Assembly (NCBI RefSeq): GCF_000424585.1 | Contig: NZ_AUKE01000001.1 | Span: 310,001-374,000 of the forward strand | Direction of reading: 5' to 3' | Origin: Butyrivibrio sp. MC2013 | GTDB taxonomy: Bacteria; Bacillota; Clostridia; Lachnospirales; Lachnospiraceae | Length of the DNA: 64,000 nucleotides | Shown: positions 1 through 8,412 of the stretch, one piece after another | How positions within the stretch are numbered: the stretch's first letter is position 1 | Layout of the letters: each line of letters opens with the position of its first letter | The notes under the pieces: generated by a model | The model's input: only the letters and a program-made list of their open reading frames with translations | Databases searched by the model: none | What the model was told of the DNA's origin: nothing | Program-made: the position numbers and the translations under genes

Positions 1-520
1 GTTCTTTGCAGAGCTTTTCCAGTCTGAACTTATTACTCTCTGCTTTGCAGGCTATGCCCCTTTTCTTAAAGAATCTCAGGATAGCATAAGGGGATGTTCC
101 CAGGTCTCCTGCCATGGCTATGCCGTTCTTCTCAAAGATACTGATCAGATCAGGCATATAGGGCTTACCCGGCTTTCCCTGCTCATTTAAGCCCAGGGCA
201 TTAAGGGCATTATAAACAGCGATCACACCGCAGCCATTATAGTCCATGGCATTTACGCCGTATCGCATATCTTTAAAAGAGCTCTGGTTATCTATAAATC
301 CGCCCTTCTTATCTATTTCTTCCAGGTGCCTGCCCCAATTTGTGAAGTTGTGAGCATGATTTCTGTCTCTTACGCTCCCCGGCCACTGCAGGTGAAACTT
401 CTTATCACCAAGCCCCGGCAGACTTATAAGGAGCCCGGTTCTTCCCCTGAAGGGTCTAAAGCCATAGAAGGTCAAAACAAGTATTTTTCTGATCTTTTCG
501 CCAATTAACAATTTGTTCAT
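1..520 (-). CDS. C39-like cysteine peptidase-type protein, 3' end beyond window
   Basis: The minus strand is open from an ATG at 520 to the window edge, giving 173 visible residues with no stop. The segment around residues 93-109 reads DYNGCGVIAVYNALNALG, with the Cys near residue 97. This Cys-Gly followed by a short hydrophobic helix is how the nucleophile region of C39-like peptidases begins; the His and Asp that would complete the triad would lie beyond the edge. No signal peptide or membrane segment is evident, although residues 11-21 are mildly hydrophobic. Only a weak ribosome-binding site precedes the ATG. The family is inferred from one motif; a papain-like protein of another clan is the alternative. 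I am sure it is coding, less sure of the function. Confidence 0.7.
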   Translation of the reverse strand, partial: MNKLLIGEKIRKILVLTFYGFRPFRGRTGLLISLPGLGDKKFHLQWPGSVRDRNHAHNFTNWGRHLEEIDKKGGFIDNQSSFKDMRYGVNAMDYNGCGVIAVYNALNALGLNEQGKPGKPYMPDLISIFEKNGIAMAGDLGTSPYAILRFFKKRGIACKAESNKFRLEKLCKE

Positions 521-625
521 AATTTATTCCGAGTACGTTTACCGCCCATCATCTTTATGTCACAGAAATTCGATACGATATATATGTCAGATGAAGCAAT
601 TACCAACAAAACTTTTTCATAATAA

Positions 626-653
626 TGCCGGGTGAGTGGGGACTCATCCGGCA
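626..653 (-). terminator. Hairpin downstream of the GNAT gene
   Basis: TGCCGGGTGAGT pairs with ACTCATCCGGCA around a GGGG loop (12-bp stem, one G-T pair). It lies 40 bp after the stop of the GNAT gene on the minus strand. The downstream T-tract is poor (TTATTAT), so this may be a weak terminator. Confidence 0.55.
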
Positions 654-694
654 TCCTCCCTTTTATGGAGAGTTTTTTGCCATTTGATATCTAT

Positions 695-1138
695 TTATTC
701 AACGGTCCATGCAGTCCAATCGATATGATTGTACTGCATCACATCATCGGCATACTTCATTCCCAGTTTCTCATAAAAAGGCACCGCTTTGTCATTTGCT
801 ATAAGATAAACAGCAATGTCTTTCTCGCCGCCTGCCAGCTCATGAGCTTTCTTCATAAGCCTGGTGGCAATGCCCTGCCTCTCATAATCACGGTCCACTC
901 CCAGATCCGTAATGTATAGCCAGTAGCAATAATCTGTAAGTCCAAACAGCACACCCACCGCAAGTCCGTTCTCATTCCTTGCAACAAGGCTTATAGACAC
1001 GTTATTTACCAGTTTGGCAATTCTATCCTCAAATCGCTCCTTAGGATACTGTGAGCCAAGATCGGTACGCTTTAGGAAATCCACATATTCCTTTGCTGTG
1101 ATGCGCTCTTCGTTGATCACTATCTTTGCTGAATCCAT
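695..1138 (-). CDS. GNAT family N-acetyltransferase
   Basis: A 147-residue protein with the single-domain GNAT fold, expected to transfer an acetyl group from acetyl-CoA to a small molecule or protein amine in the cytoplasm. Residues 83-100 carry the acetyl-CoA pyrophosphate-binding motif (DYERQGIATRLMKKAHEL, the R/Q-x-x-G-x-A/G signature). The C-terminal part (AVPFYEKLGMKYADD) matches the usual beta-strand/helix with the conserved Tyr followed by a Gly. The ATG at 1138 follows GAGGATCGATA. A hairpin lies downstream. The substrate cannot be read from sequence. The gene stands alone between a peptidase-like gene and a DinB-like gene, all on the minus strand. Confidence 0.88.
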   Translation of the reverse strand: MDSAKIVINEERITAKEYVDFLKRTDLGSQYPKERFEDRIAKLVNNVSISLVARNENGLAVGVLFGLTDYCYWLYITDLGVDRDYERQGIATRLMKKAHELAGGEKDIAVYLIANDKAVPFYEKLGMKYADDVMQYNHIDWTAWTVE

Positions 1139-1146
1139 TATCGATC

Positions 1147-1195
1147 CTCGTATTTATCGGGTTTATGCGTGTTGTATAGATGCATTTCAAGTGTC
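1147..1195. repeat. Degenerate member of the dispersed double-hairpin repeat
   Basis: The tail GATGCATTTCAAGTGTCGC (1173-1191) resembles GATGCACTTGAGTGTCGC in the copy at 51.7 kb, and CGTGTTG precedes it where the other copies have CGACACGC. It lies just upstream of the GNAT start. Both palindromes are eroded, so membership is tentative. Confidence 0.35.
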
Positions 1196-1231
1196 GCTTT
1201 AATATTTACGCTTTTTCTATCATATCATAAA

Positions 1232-2293
1232 TCAGCCATAGCTGTTTTCTTCAAGGAGCTTTAATCCCTCATCCAGGTCATACCCAAGTATTTCCTGAAT
1301 CTTCTGAAAATCATACTTCTTATGCAGATTATCAAGAACGGCTACCAATTCCTTCTTACCATGCTTACGAATGAACATTGCCATCGCTTTCACTGCATTT
1401 GCATCACTTCCATTTGAATAAAAGCCTATCATACAGCCTGCCAGATTATCACAATCATAACAGCCATCCAGGTCTTTTTCCTTACAGCACGCAGCATTGG
1501 GGCAAGTTCTGTCAGGACAGCAGGTCGCGTAGGAACAAGTATTATAGGATGTCCTACAACCGCCACACCATTCTTTCAAAAAGCAATGATTACAGGAAAG
1601 GCCACAGTATGCTACGGGATCTACGCCTTTCCTTGCCTTACGACAAAGCTCGTTCTTAATACGACACATTGCTTCGACGTGCATGATCCAGTGTCTGGAG
1701 AAAGGCATCTGAATCAGTCCTTTAATATCCTTTCCGCACCAATAATCGATCAGCCAGAATGCATCTTCATCCTTACTAACTGTTCTGGTTTCGATAATCC
1801 TTTCCCTGTCATCATCAGTAAACTTCCTCTTTAAGTCTTTGTATTGCAGATCTTTAAGCAGCTCATTTGTTGAATCCATCACTGCCCTGCAATAATCATA
1901 CAAAGCTCTCACATCGAGTTTTGCAGAAAACTCCGCGTTTTCCTCTCCCTTCAGTTCATTGCCGGTGGTGATGATAGGACTGTTTATCCTGCGAAGCCAT
2001 TCATCTGTAAAGAGGATTTGACTATCCTGAGATATCAGTGTATGTGCCACTATATCCTCAATCCGGAATATATGCCACAGGGAATACCCCAGAGTCTTGC
2101 TGTGATACCCCTTAGCTCCTGCAAAAGGCATCAGGTAAAAGGCTTCTTTCGGGTATGTATTCACTATTGATGTTATCTGACCAAAAAGATCTTCTCTTAG
2201 CTCAAGCAGTGCGATAATACCATCATCAAAGTTCTCTTTCTTTCCAATCAGAGATTGCATTTTCTTGTTTTTTTCTGACCATTCCTTATTCAT
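1232..2293 (-). CDS. DinB-like domain protein with C-terminal Cys-rich DUF3795-like domain
   Basis: A 353-residue cytoplasmic protein with two parts. Residues 40-220 resemble the DinB/YfiT four-helix metal-binding fold: a His-rich helix (SLWHIFRIEDIVAH) and a later helix FSRHWIMHVEAM supply candidate metal-ligand histidines. Residues about 225-290 form a dense cysteine cluster of roughly 17 Cys beginning VAYCGLSCNHCFLKEWCGGC, which looks like the DUF3795 zinc-finger-like family. DinB-like proteins are often thiol-dependent transferases, but no reaction can be assigned here. The start is the ATG at 2293, because AAGGGGGG lies 7 bp upstream; a further in-frame ATG at 2323 has no ribosome-binding site. 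The pairing of these two domains suggests a metal or thiol role, which is inference. Confidence 0.75.
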   Translation of the reverse strand: MNKEWSEKNKKMQSLIGKKENFDDGIIALLELREDLFGQITSIVNTYPKEAFYLMPFAGAKGYHSKTLGYSLWHIFRIEDIVAHTLISQDSQILFTDEWLRRINSPIITTGNELKGEENAEFSAKLDVRALYDYCRAVMDSTNELLKDLQYKDLKRKFTDDDRERIIETRTVSKDEDAFWLIDYWCGKDIKGLIQMPFSRHWIMHVEAMCRIKNELCRKARKGVDPVAYCGLSCNHCFLKEWCGGCRTSYNTCSYATCCPDRTCPNAACCKEKDLDGCYDCDNLAGCMIGFYSNGSDANAVKAMAMFIRKHGKKELVAVLDNLHKKYDFQKIQEILGYDLDEGLKLLEENSYG

Positions 2294-2461
2294 ATCGATT
2301 CCCCCCTTCAGCAGTGCATACATCTACACAGTAAGCCTTATGAAAACATCCCACTATTATTATTAAGCCTACCATGTAACACTAAAAAAGTCCTTACCCA
2401 CACACATAATAGCCCAAATTTCGCTGAATCTATATGAAAACAAGCCCTTTGTTTTCTATAC

Positions 2462-2535
2462 AAAAAAGAGCTGCAAACTCAGATAAAATCTAAGCTTACA
2501 GCCATACACATTACTGCCGGCGACCGGGATCGAAC
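2462..2535 (-). repeat. tRNA 3'-end fragment plus terminator, copy I (att-like)
   Basis: On the minus strand GTTCGATCCCGG followed by TCGCCGGCA (2515-2535) is the T-loop and 3' acceptor strand of a tRNA whose 5' strand would begin GCCGGCG. It is followed by a terminator hairpin (2470-2502, GCTGTAAGCTTAGAT pairing with ATCTGAGTTTGCAGC) and a T-run. No 5' tRNA half exists here. The T-stem 5' strand is replaced by unrelated sequence, as expected where a tRNA-targeting integrase recombined. Closely similar copies lie at 3432-3501 and 11108-11186. Confidence 0.65.
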
Positions 2536-2638
2536 TTTCCTGCGCCTCTCAAACACAGATAGGAAGGAGGCTGGCGGTTTCACTTTATTTTCTGACCCCA
2601 CTTTTGAACCTAGTTTCTGCACCAACTTGGTGCAGTAT

Positions 2639-2870
2639 TTAATTTTTTGAATACTCTGAGTATTCGCTTATACCAGTGAGCATCTTAATAGCTTCAGCAT
2701 CCCAAAAAGTATTCTCCCAGCGATAATAAACATCTTTTCGCTTTTTAAAGATTCTAAATGGTTTTTCTGAATTGTCGTAAATATGTAAAATGTCACATAT
2801 CCGAACAAGCTCTGGAACTAGGGCCAAGGCTTTATCATATCTTGACAAAAACCATGACCTCTGGAAGCAT
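2639..2870 (-). pseudogene. Zeta-toxin-like kinase remnant, internally deleted
   Basis: A start (ATG at 2870, preceded by AAGGAG 7 bp upstream) opens the peptide MLPEVMVFVKI and then stops at 2835. Another frame (up to 2848) carries SRYDKALALVPELVRICD, then HIYDNSEKPFRIFKKRKD, the characteristic C-terminal end of zeta/PezT-like UDP-sugar kinase toxins. The peptide start MLPEVMVF resembles the strand that normally leads straight into the P-loop (GPNGSGKS). The P-loop and whole catalytic core are therefore deleted, leaving about 10 N-terminal and 69 C-terminal residues joined out of frame. The small gene at 2884 is probably its former partner. It sits between att-like copies I and II. Non-functional as a kinase; the toxin identification rests on the C-terminal motif. 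Confidence 0.65.
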
Positions 2871-2883
2871 GATTTTCTCCTTA

Positions 2884-3081
2884 TCAGACATATTCCTTCC
2901 TCCCATCCGGATAGAGTAAATATGCCTTTTTTAAATCAGCATCATATCCTGATGTTGGAAGTCCTTTTATCTTTCTTATCTCTTCATCAATACGAATAGA
3001 CTCAATAAATCTCTGAGTTAGTTCATCATCAGAGAGACCACATGTATAATCTAATTCATTTTTTTCTTTAATTTCACTCAT
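2884..3081 (-). CDS. Small protein, probable antitoxin-like partner of the zeta remnant
   Basis: A 65-residue acidic protein (MSEIKEKNELDY, ending YLLYPDGRKEYV) with no recognised catalytic motif. Its ATG follows GAGGGTAAAATCAT. Its stop is 14 bp before the start of the broken zeta-like gene, with GGAGGAAGG embedded in its last codons, so the two were translated as a pair. Small acidic proteins of this type with an IRIDEEIRKIKGLP-like helix commonly precede zeta-like kinases in Clostridia. If the toxin is dead, this gene is an orphan that may simply be decaying. Assignment is by context and general resemblance. Confidence 0.55.
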   Translation of the reverse strand: MSEIKEKNELDYTCGLSDDELTQRFIESIRIDEEIRKIKGLPTSGYDADLKKAYLLYPDGRKEYV

Positions 3082-3431
3082 ATGATTTTACCCTCAAAAT
3101 ATAAGTGTTTTCTTTTCGGCATGCACCTAACTGGCTCGCGGTTGTCACACTAAACCCACCCATAGACTCCATGTATCCCCCTGCCAGTAGGGATTAACAT
3201 TTCATAGCAACAGCTGCTCTAGTCATCTGTTTGTACTATCATCATACAGATTTTGAATATCAAATTCAACTGTATATCAACACTATAAAAATCATCAAAA
3301 TTTTGGCACCAGCAGGTGCCAAATTATTATTATCATTTTGGAACTCACGAGTTCTAAATTAGGCAATTGTATCTGTCAATTGATAAGCATACTATAATAA
3401 TGGTACAAAAAGTGGTTCATAAATATAATCG
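3082..3431. other. Gene-free stretch with two perfect or near-perfect hairpins
   Basis: No convincing gene. It contains a perfect hairpin TTTGGCACC-agca-GGTGCCAAA (3302-3323), a second near-perfect one TTTGGAACTC-ac-GAGTTCTAAA (3337-3358), and the half-palindromes CAATTG at 3364 and 3377. At 3399-3431 the plus strand reads GTACAAAAAGTGGTTCATAA. A mirror-like GTGGTTCAGAAAGTGGTTC occurs on the minus strand at 3564-3587, reminiscent of eroded integrase gene ends next to tRNA att sites. Confidence 0.45.
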
Positions 3432-3501
3432 AAAAATCGCAAACCTAGATAAATTCTAAGTTTGCGACTCATCACATTACTGCCGGCGACCGGGATCGAA
3501 C
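3432..3501 (-). repeat. tRNA 3'-end fragment plus terminator, copy II (att-like)
   Basis: The same 21-bp tRNA 3' end as copy I (3481-3501), followed on the minus strand by a hairpin TCGCAAAC...GTTTGCGA (3437-3467) and a T-run. Again only the GTTCGATCCCGG side of the T-arm is kept. Copies II and III directly repeat around the 3.5-11.1 kb island, so they are candidate attL/attR. Confidence 0.65.
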
Positions 3502-3636
3502 TCTAGGGAGCTGTGCAAATCCAGTAAGAAAGGGGTGTGTGGGTCTCGTCTTATTTTTTGAACCACTTTCTGAACCACTTTCTTATGGATCAAATCCGCT
3601 TCATTACTGAATAAAACATGCATATAAAGCACTTGT

Positions 3637-4512
3637 TTAAAAATCTAAAACAATGGTGATTTTTCCATTCTCATAGGTTGCATTAAGCCTCAAATCCATA
3701 CGATCTGCGAACAGTTTTACGATGGAAAGCCCTAAACCAGTTGATTCTCTGCTTCCTGTCTCCACAGTAAAGAACCTGTCGAACAACTTATTAACATCAA
3801 CATTAGAAAGCTTATCAGTGGAATTAGAAAAACTTAACACTCCCTCATCCGAAAGTTTTATCTCGAGATCTCCATCGCTGTATTTAAGCGCGTTACTCAT
3901 TAAATTATTTAATATCCTCTCCACATAAGTGGGATAAAGATATCTTACTATTTTTTTCTCGGTGATATCTATATCAGGGCTTATACCTCTTGCCTTCAGA
4001 GACGGATAATAATTCATAAGGCAATCTTCAAGCATCCTGTTAATATTTACTTCCTGCCTGTCCTCTGTGATCTCACCACCTGTCATCAGTGAATATTCGA
4101 AAAGTTCCTCAGTAAGCTTTTTCATGTGGTCAGTTCTTCCTTGGATTACTGAAAGATATTTTTCCAACTCAGGACTTTTATCCAAACGCTGTGCGAGCTC
4201 CAGATATCCGCTAATGGCTGTCAATGGAGTTCGTAGATCATGTGATATGTTGGTTATAGCTTTCTTTATCTCCTGATCGCCATTCTCATATCTATTATAG
4301 GCACTCTGGAGCTTTTCAAGAGTATTATTCATTGAAGACGCCAGTTGCCTGATTCGCCTGTCTCTGCTTGAAACAGTAAGAAGGGTGTTGGTGTGAATCC
4401 GCGACCTCTCCTCGTAGTCCTCTTTCATTTCCTTTAAGGAAAGCCGCATAGCTATAATCTTCATTACCAAAAACACAATAATAATCAGGCATACAATCAA
4501 CAGGTATTTCAT
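3637..4512 (-). CDS. Sensor histidine kinase
   Basis: A 291-residue membrane kinase. Residues 2-21 are one transmembrane helix, with almost nothing outside, so it is an intramembrane-sensing type. Residues 30-85 are a coiled coil. The H-box NISHDLRTPLTAISGY places the phosphorylated His at residue 91. The N-box RILNNLMSNALKYS lies near residue 210, and the G2 box STGLGLSIVKLF near residue 263. It is the last gene of the 9099-to-3637 operon. With no sensory domain of its own it probably senses through the ABC permeases, as in bacitracin/lantibiotic-resistance modules (family knowledge; inference here). Its cognate regulator is the OmpR-like protein at 8413-9099. The ATG at 4512 is 23 bp after the stop of the esterase-like gene. 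Confidence 0.92.
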   Translation of the reverse strand: MKYLLIVCLIIIVFLVMKIIAMRLSLKEMKEDYEERSRIHTNTLLTVSSRDRRIRQLASSMNNTLEKLQSAYNRYENGDQEIKKAITNISHDLRTPLTAISGYLELAQRLDKSPELEKYLSVIQGRTDHMKKLTEELFEYSLMTGGEITEDRQEVNINRMLEDCLMNYYPSLKARGISPDIDITEKKIVRYLYPTYVERILNNLMSNALKYSDGDLEIKLSDEGVLSFSNSTDKLSNVDVNKLFDRFFTVETGSRESTGLGLSIVKLFADRMDLRLNATYENGKITIVLDF

Positions 4513-4535
4513 AAAAACTCCAACGTATCAAATAT

Positions 4536-5819
4536 TTAGGAATGAATTGGATCGATGGGTGTAACCTCGTAGTAAAGAATCATCGCATCGAATCTGTTGA
4601 CAGGCACGAACTTACTTCGCTCCTGTTTGTAAAGATCCTGAATTGCTCCATATCCCTCCCCGGCAAAGCCACAGAAAATAAAGCTGTGGAGAGCTTTATA
4701 TATACTACTATTTTCATCGGTTACTTTCGAGAAATCAAGACAATAAATTCCATTTTCAAAATACTTTGCCTGATAAGCCAGCGGATCATCACTGCAATAA
4801 AAATGGTCTGCCCTCTCATAGTTTTCATCGAAGGTTCCTGCAGTATGAATGTTCACATAGCCTTCATAAAAATCGGTTCCTATGCAGAAATAGCTGCCAT
4901 CAAAGAGTCTGTCAATCTGATCTCCCATAGTCTCATCATCTTCACAGGGAAGGACACTCTTACCGCCTTTTCTGGTATGTCCACTGTGAGCTGTTATCAC
5001 AACTTGGCTGTAACCTCTGTCCTCTTCAATCTTGGAATAATCAAGAAGATTCTCCGCCATCCTTAGATCTCTGTTATGATCGTTCTCCTGTGGAAAATGT
5101 TCATAATCCGGGGCATCAATATTAAGAACCACGCTCCTTACCACCATTCCAAGCTGCTTACACCTTAGATCATCCATAGAAAAAAGTCTCTCAGACATAG
5201 CTACAAACTTATCGCGTTCTCCCCCGTACTGCTCTTTGTCATAAATATCAAGTGGAAGAATAAAGCTCTTCTCCTCCTCAGTAATGAGGTCACTTCCAGC
5301 ATTGATTGTCTCTTGTAAATATCTGATTGCAGTGTATCCACCCTGTATATCAACGCCGTAAAACATAAGGGACTCTTCATATGAAAGATTCTCATTATAT
5401 TCTCTCATCCACTGAAGAAGACCTGCGATTTCTTCTGTATCATATATGGGATATGATTGCTTTCCAACAGCCTCTATAAGGTCTGCATCCTTATCATGAA
5501 GCGCATCATTTAGCATTGCTGCATCCCCCACTGACATCTCAAAGCAGATACATCTTCCATCACCCTCGGTAACAACCTTTTCAAGGACATCTCTTTTAAC
5601 TGTCTGAAACTCACGATTTCCATGAGTAGCTTCTCCAATTCCAACGACCCTTGCAGCTACAGGAATCTTGAAATCTGCAAAGTTCTGTCCCACCTCTTCA
5701 ATTCCTTCCATTTTTCTCTCAGGCGAAAATGCCTTTGTGTTTCTGATTCCTGCGAGAAAGCCAATAAAAATTATAGTCACTAAAATAATCGTAAAGAATA
5801 TTGCTTTATATCGTCTCAC
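4536..5819 (-). CDS. Erythromycin-esterase-like protein, membrane anchored
   Basis: A 427-residue protein of the erythromycin esterase (EreA/EreB-like) superfamily, whose members use an active-site His/Glu arrangement to hydrolyse esters or lactones. Residues 5-25 are a hydrophobic signal-anchor. The motif VVGIGEATHGNREF (about 58-71) contains the conserved Glu and His, FEMS follows near residue 95, and ITAHSGHTRKGG (near 275) supplies the second conserved His pair. The N-terminal anchor implies the catalytic domain faces outside. It sits 22 bp after a permease gene and 23 bp before the kinase gene in one operon, so the module could combine export with extracellular degradation of one compound. 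The substrate is not known; macrolides are only one possibility, since most family members are uncharacterised. Confidence 0.8.
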   Translation of the reverse strand: MRRYKAIFFTIILVTIIFIGFLAGIRNTKAFSPERKMEGIEEVGQNFADFKIPVAARVVGIGEATHGNREFQTVKRDVLEKVVTEGDGRCICFEMSVGDAAMLNDALHDKDADLIEAVGKQSYPIYDTEEIAGLLQWMREYNENLSYEESLMFYGVDIQGGYTAIRYLQETINAGSDLITEEEKSFILPLDIYDKEQYGGERDKFVAMSERLFSMDDLRCKQLGMVVRSVVLNIDAPDYEHFPQENDHNRDLRMAENLLDYSKIEEDRGYSQVVITAHSGHTRKGGKSVLPCEDDETMGDQIDRLFDGSYFCIGTDFYEGYVNIHTAGTFDENYERADHFYCSDDPLAYQAKYFENGIYCLDFSKVTDENSSIYKALHSFIFCGFAGEGYGAIQDLYKQERSKFVPVNRFDAMILYYEVTPIDPIHS

Positions 5820-5841
5820 TTTTCAATCCTTCCACCAAAAC

Positions 5842-6585
5842 TTATTTCAGGTCTCTCTTTTCAAGTCCATGTACTGTCAAAAAAACCATAATCAGAATAA
5901 CCACTGCGGAAATAATGATCTGCTGCGGTCTCCCGGGATTGATGTAATCGTCTGCTAGCCCTGTTCCTGTGAACCATTGGCCAAACACTGTCATGTTGTA
6001 CACAACTATACCTATCTGCTTAGCTGTTCCCTTTAATACAAAAGCTATAAGTGCATTTCCAATCATTGTGCCATTATAGCTGACTTCCAGAATTAGGAAA
6101 GCGGCTATGCTAAGAACAACAACTTTAAGAATTCGAAAGCTGATAAGCATCATTGTTGCAATGTATCCACTAAGTGCAAAAACAAGAACGATGCTCAGAA
6201 CAGCCATTTTCCCAAAGTCTCTTGCTCCGCCCAAGATTCCCCCAAGAAGATAAGAAGCCATCATGATTACAAGAGCAGTCAGATGTCCGAAAAGGTGACT
6301 GAAATAAACCTGTCTCTGTGAAAAGCCAGCTGCAATCTTGTTTCTGATAACGCCGTAGCGATATTCATGATTTGTGTAGAGTGGCACGAATATTGTAAAA
6401 AAAATCATCATTGCTATGCTTATGAAAAACATTCTTCTGTCAGGACCAAAATCTTCAAAGCGTCCCCTCATCCCTATCAAGTTAGCTGTAAAAACAAATG
6501 TTGCCAGGAAAGCAATGACACATCCTCCGATAAAAATGAAGTTTCCTGTTATTCTTTTCATATTTGCTTTATATAAATTGATCAT
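5842..6585 (-). CDS. ABC-2 type transporter permease (second subunit)
   Basis: A 247-residue membrane protein with about six transmembrane helices, including FIFIGGCVIAFLATFVFTAN and ISIAMMIFFTIFVPLY. The cytoplasmic segment HEYRYGVIRNKIAAGFSQRQVYFS fits the coupling helix of the lantibiotic-immunity permease group (VIRNK-x-x-x-G). It resembles the other permease in this operon at the same place (GCIRNKLISGVRRSDVFLS), so the two likely form a heterodimer with the ATPase at 7363-8292. The start is the ATG at 6585 because GGAGAG lies 7 bp upstream; an in-frame TTG at 6600 has no such site. The operon continues into the esterase-like gene 22 bp downstream. Confidence 0.86.
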   Translation of the reverse strand: MINLYKANMKRITGNFIFIGGCVIAFLATFVFTANLIGMRGRFEDFGPDRRMFFISIAMMIFFTIFVPLYTNHEYRYGVIRNKIAAGFSQRQVYFSHLFGHLTALVIMMASYLLGGILGGARDFGKMAVLSIVLVFALSGYIATMMLISFRILKVVVLSIAAFLILEVSYNGTMIGNALIAFVLKGTAKQIGIVVYNMTVFGQWFTGTGLADDYINPGRPQQIIISAVVILIMVFLTVHGLEKRDLK

Positions 6586-6617
6586 TTCGCTTCTCTCCAA
6601 AAATAGTATTCATTTTT

Positions 6618-7385
6618 TTATTTCAATTCTTTTTTATTAAAAACAATAAGTCCTATCACTACCGAGAGTATCACCATGGCAAAGCACCCTATAATGTAGC
6701 TGCCAAAGTCATAATGAGGTCTCGTCATCAAATATGAGTAAGGGATATATTTGTCAACAAACCTGTAAACTGCAAGCTTTGCGCCGATAAGTGTACATGA
6801 CCCTTTTTCCGGATAGAGCTTATCAAGAATGAATGAGTCCCAAACTTTCATGACGAATGCAAGAAGCAGTCCTATCACATAACAAAGTTTATTGCCTCCA
6901 AGCATCAATACAAGCGCTGTGGAAAAAGCTCCTATAGCCATACTTGTCATAGTGGTAACGAGCCAGTAATCAGCAACTTCAGGCACTGAATAATCGATAA
7001 AACCAGCGGTGAACAACATGGTAAAGATAGCAGATATAAGGAATGCAAATATCGTATATATGGCTCCCTGAAGCATTCCGCCACACACTGATGATAAAAA
7101 AACATCGGACCTTCTCACACCGGAAATAAGCTTGTTGCGTATACATCCGTTTGAAAACTCTCTGTCAGTTATAAAAAGTGTTGCAGCTGTTACAATAAAA
7201 GCTGCTATCCCAGTAAATACAAAGGAGATATCATCCGCATCCAATGCTGTTCCAACAATGAAGGCATAAAGGCATTTCATGAATATCAAGTAGAATCCCT
7301 GATAAATCACGATGGCCCAAAGTGCAATACGAAATGCCCGACTAAGTAATATACTTCTAGTATCAGCATACAGATTTCTGAACAT
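6618..7385 (-). CDS. ABC-2 type transporter permease (first subunit)
   Basis: A 255-residue membrane protein with about six transmembrane helices. The coupling-helix motif NGCIRNKLISGVRRSDVF follows the second helix. It starts at the ATG at 7385, which overlaps the 3' end of the ATPase gene by 23 bp. GGAGG, inside the final ATPase codons, is 8 bp upstream, so the two are translationally coupled. The longer open frame upstream of this ATG is out-of-frame ATPase sequence. It pairs with the permease at 5842-6585. Together with the ATPase it should export or expel a peptide or lipid-II-targeting compound, an inference from the subfamily. Confidence 0.86.
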   Translation of the reverse strand: MFRNLYADTRSILLSRAFRIALWAIVIYQGFYLIFMKCLYAFIVGTALDADDISFVFTGIAAFIVTAATLFITDREFSNGCIRNKLISGVRRSDVFLSSVCGGMLQGAIYTIFAFLISAIFTMLFTAGFIDYSVPEVADYWLVTTMTSMAIGAFSTALVLMLGGNKLCYVIGLLLAFVMKVWDSFILDKLYPEKGSCTLIGAKLAVYRFVDKYIPYSYLMTRPHYDFGSYIIGCFAMVILSVVIGLIVFNKKELK

Positions 7386-8292
7386 TATCATTACCTCCAA
7401 GAAGTGAAAGATAAAACGCCTCGAGGCTTTCATCATGCTCCTGCATATTAATGATCTTACATCCGACCTTTTCGAAATCCTTTGCCATCTCAGAGAATGT
7501 AAGATCTGCAAAAACATCTGCAGTATTTGAATCAATAATCTTGTAATCGATTCTCTTTTCTTCCATAACCTTGGCCAGAAGCTTTACATCACTAACCTTC
7601 ATACGGATAGATTTGCGACACTCGTCACCTAGTTCCTTGGCAGTCATCTGTCTTACTATGTGGCCATTGTCGATAAATCCATAATTAGTTGCAACCTTTG
7701 CTAGTTCATCAAGTATGTGACTTGAGATCAGGAAAGTGATTCCTCTTTCTCTATTGAGCTTTATAATTAGCTCTCTCACCTCGATGATTCCCTGCGGATC
7801 AAGTCCATTTATAGGCTCATCAAGAACCACAAAATCAGGACTTCCACAAAGCGCTACTCCAATTCCCAGACGCTGTCTCATACCAAGTGAAAAGTTTCTT
7901 GCCTTCTTTTTCCCTGTATCTGTAAGACCTACAATTTCAAGTATCTCATCGACACATTTATAATCAGGAAGTCCCAGCATTAAACACTGCTGAACAAGAT
8001 TATCTCTTGCTGACATATCCAGATAGATTGCAGGTGACTCCACGACTGCCCCCATTCTACGTCTGGCCTTTGAGATATTCATATCTGTGAACTTTGTTCC
8101 CATAAGTTCATAGCTACCTGACGTTGGACGCTGAAGACCTGTCATAACTCTTATAAGTGTTGTCTTACCTGCTCCGTTCTTCCCAACAAAGCCATAAATT
8201 GCACCTTTAGGTATTTCCATATTCACATCGGAAAGTGCTGTGAACTTCCCGTAACTCTTGCTTATTCCATTAGCCTTAAAAACATATTCCAT
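7363..8292 (-). CDS. ABC transporter ATP-binding protein (bacitracin/lantibiotic-immunity type)
   Basis: A 309-residue nucleotide-binding subunit. Walker A is VGKNGAGKTT (about 36-45). The signature is the SLGMRQRLGIG variant typical of the BcrA/LanF-like group, not LSGGQ. Walker B plus catalytic Glu is VVLDEPINGLDP, and the H-loop is LISSHIL. A C-terminal extension of about 85 residues follows the ATPase core, as in BcrA-like proteins. It is the first gene after the terminator that follows the response-regulator gene, and its 3' end carries the ribosome-binding site of the first permease. Likely it powers the exporter formed by the two permeases. Confidence 0.93.
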   Translation of the reverse strand: MEYVFKANGISKSYGKFTALSDVNMEIPKGAIYGFVGKNGAGKTTLIRVMTGLQRPTSGSYELMGTKFTDMNISKARRRMGAVVESPAIYLDMSARDNLVQQCLMLGLPDYKCVDEILEIVGLTDTGKKKARNFSLGMRQRLGIGVALCGSPDFVVLDEPINGLDPQGIIEVRELIIKLNRERGITFLISSHILDELAKVATNYGFIDNGHIVRQMTAKELGDECRKSIRMKVSDVKLLAKVMEEKRIDYKIIDSNTADVFADLTFSEMAKDFEKVGCKIINMQEHDESLEAFYLSLLGGNDNVQKSVC

Positions 8293-8351
8293 CGCCTTTT
8301 TCTCCTCGTAAAATACTTATATGTTGATATCTCGGATTGCCTGCGCAAATC

Positions 8352-8394
8352 TGATAAAAAAAAGATACCACCTTCTCGTCAAGAAAGTGGTATA
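8352..8394 (-). terminator. Intrinsic terminator/attenuator between regulator and ABC genes
   Basis: On the minus strand ATACCACTTTCT pairs with AGAAGGTGGTAT around TGACG and is followed by CTTTTTTTT. It lies between the response-regulator stop (8413) and the ATPase start (8292). It either separates the transcripts or works as a leaky attenuator that keeps the transporter low until induction. Confidence 0.85.
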
Positions 8395-8412
8395 GAAATC
8401 GTCAAGATATGG

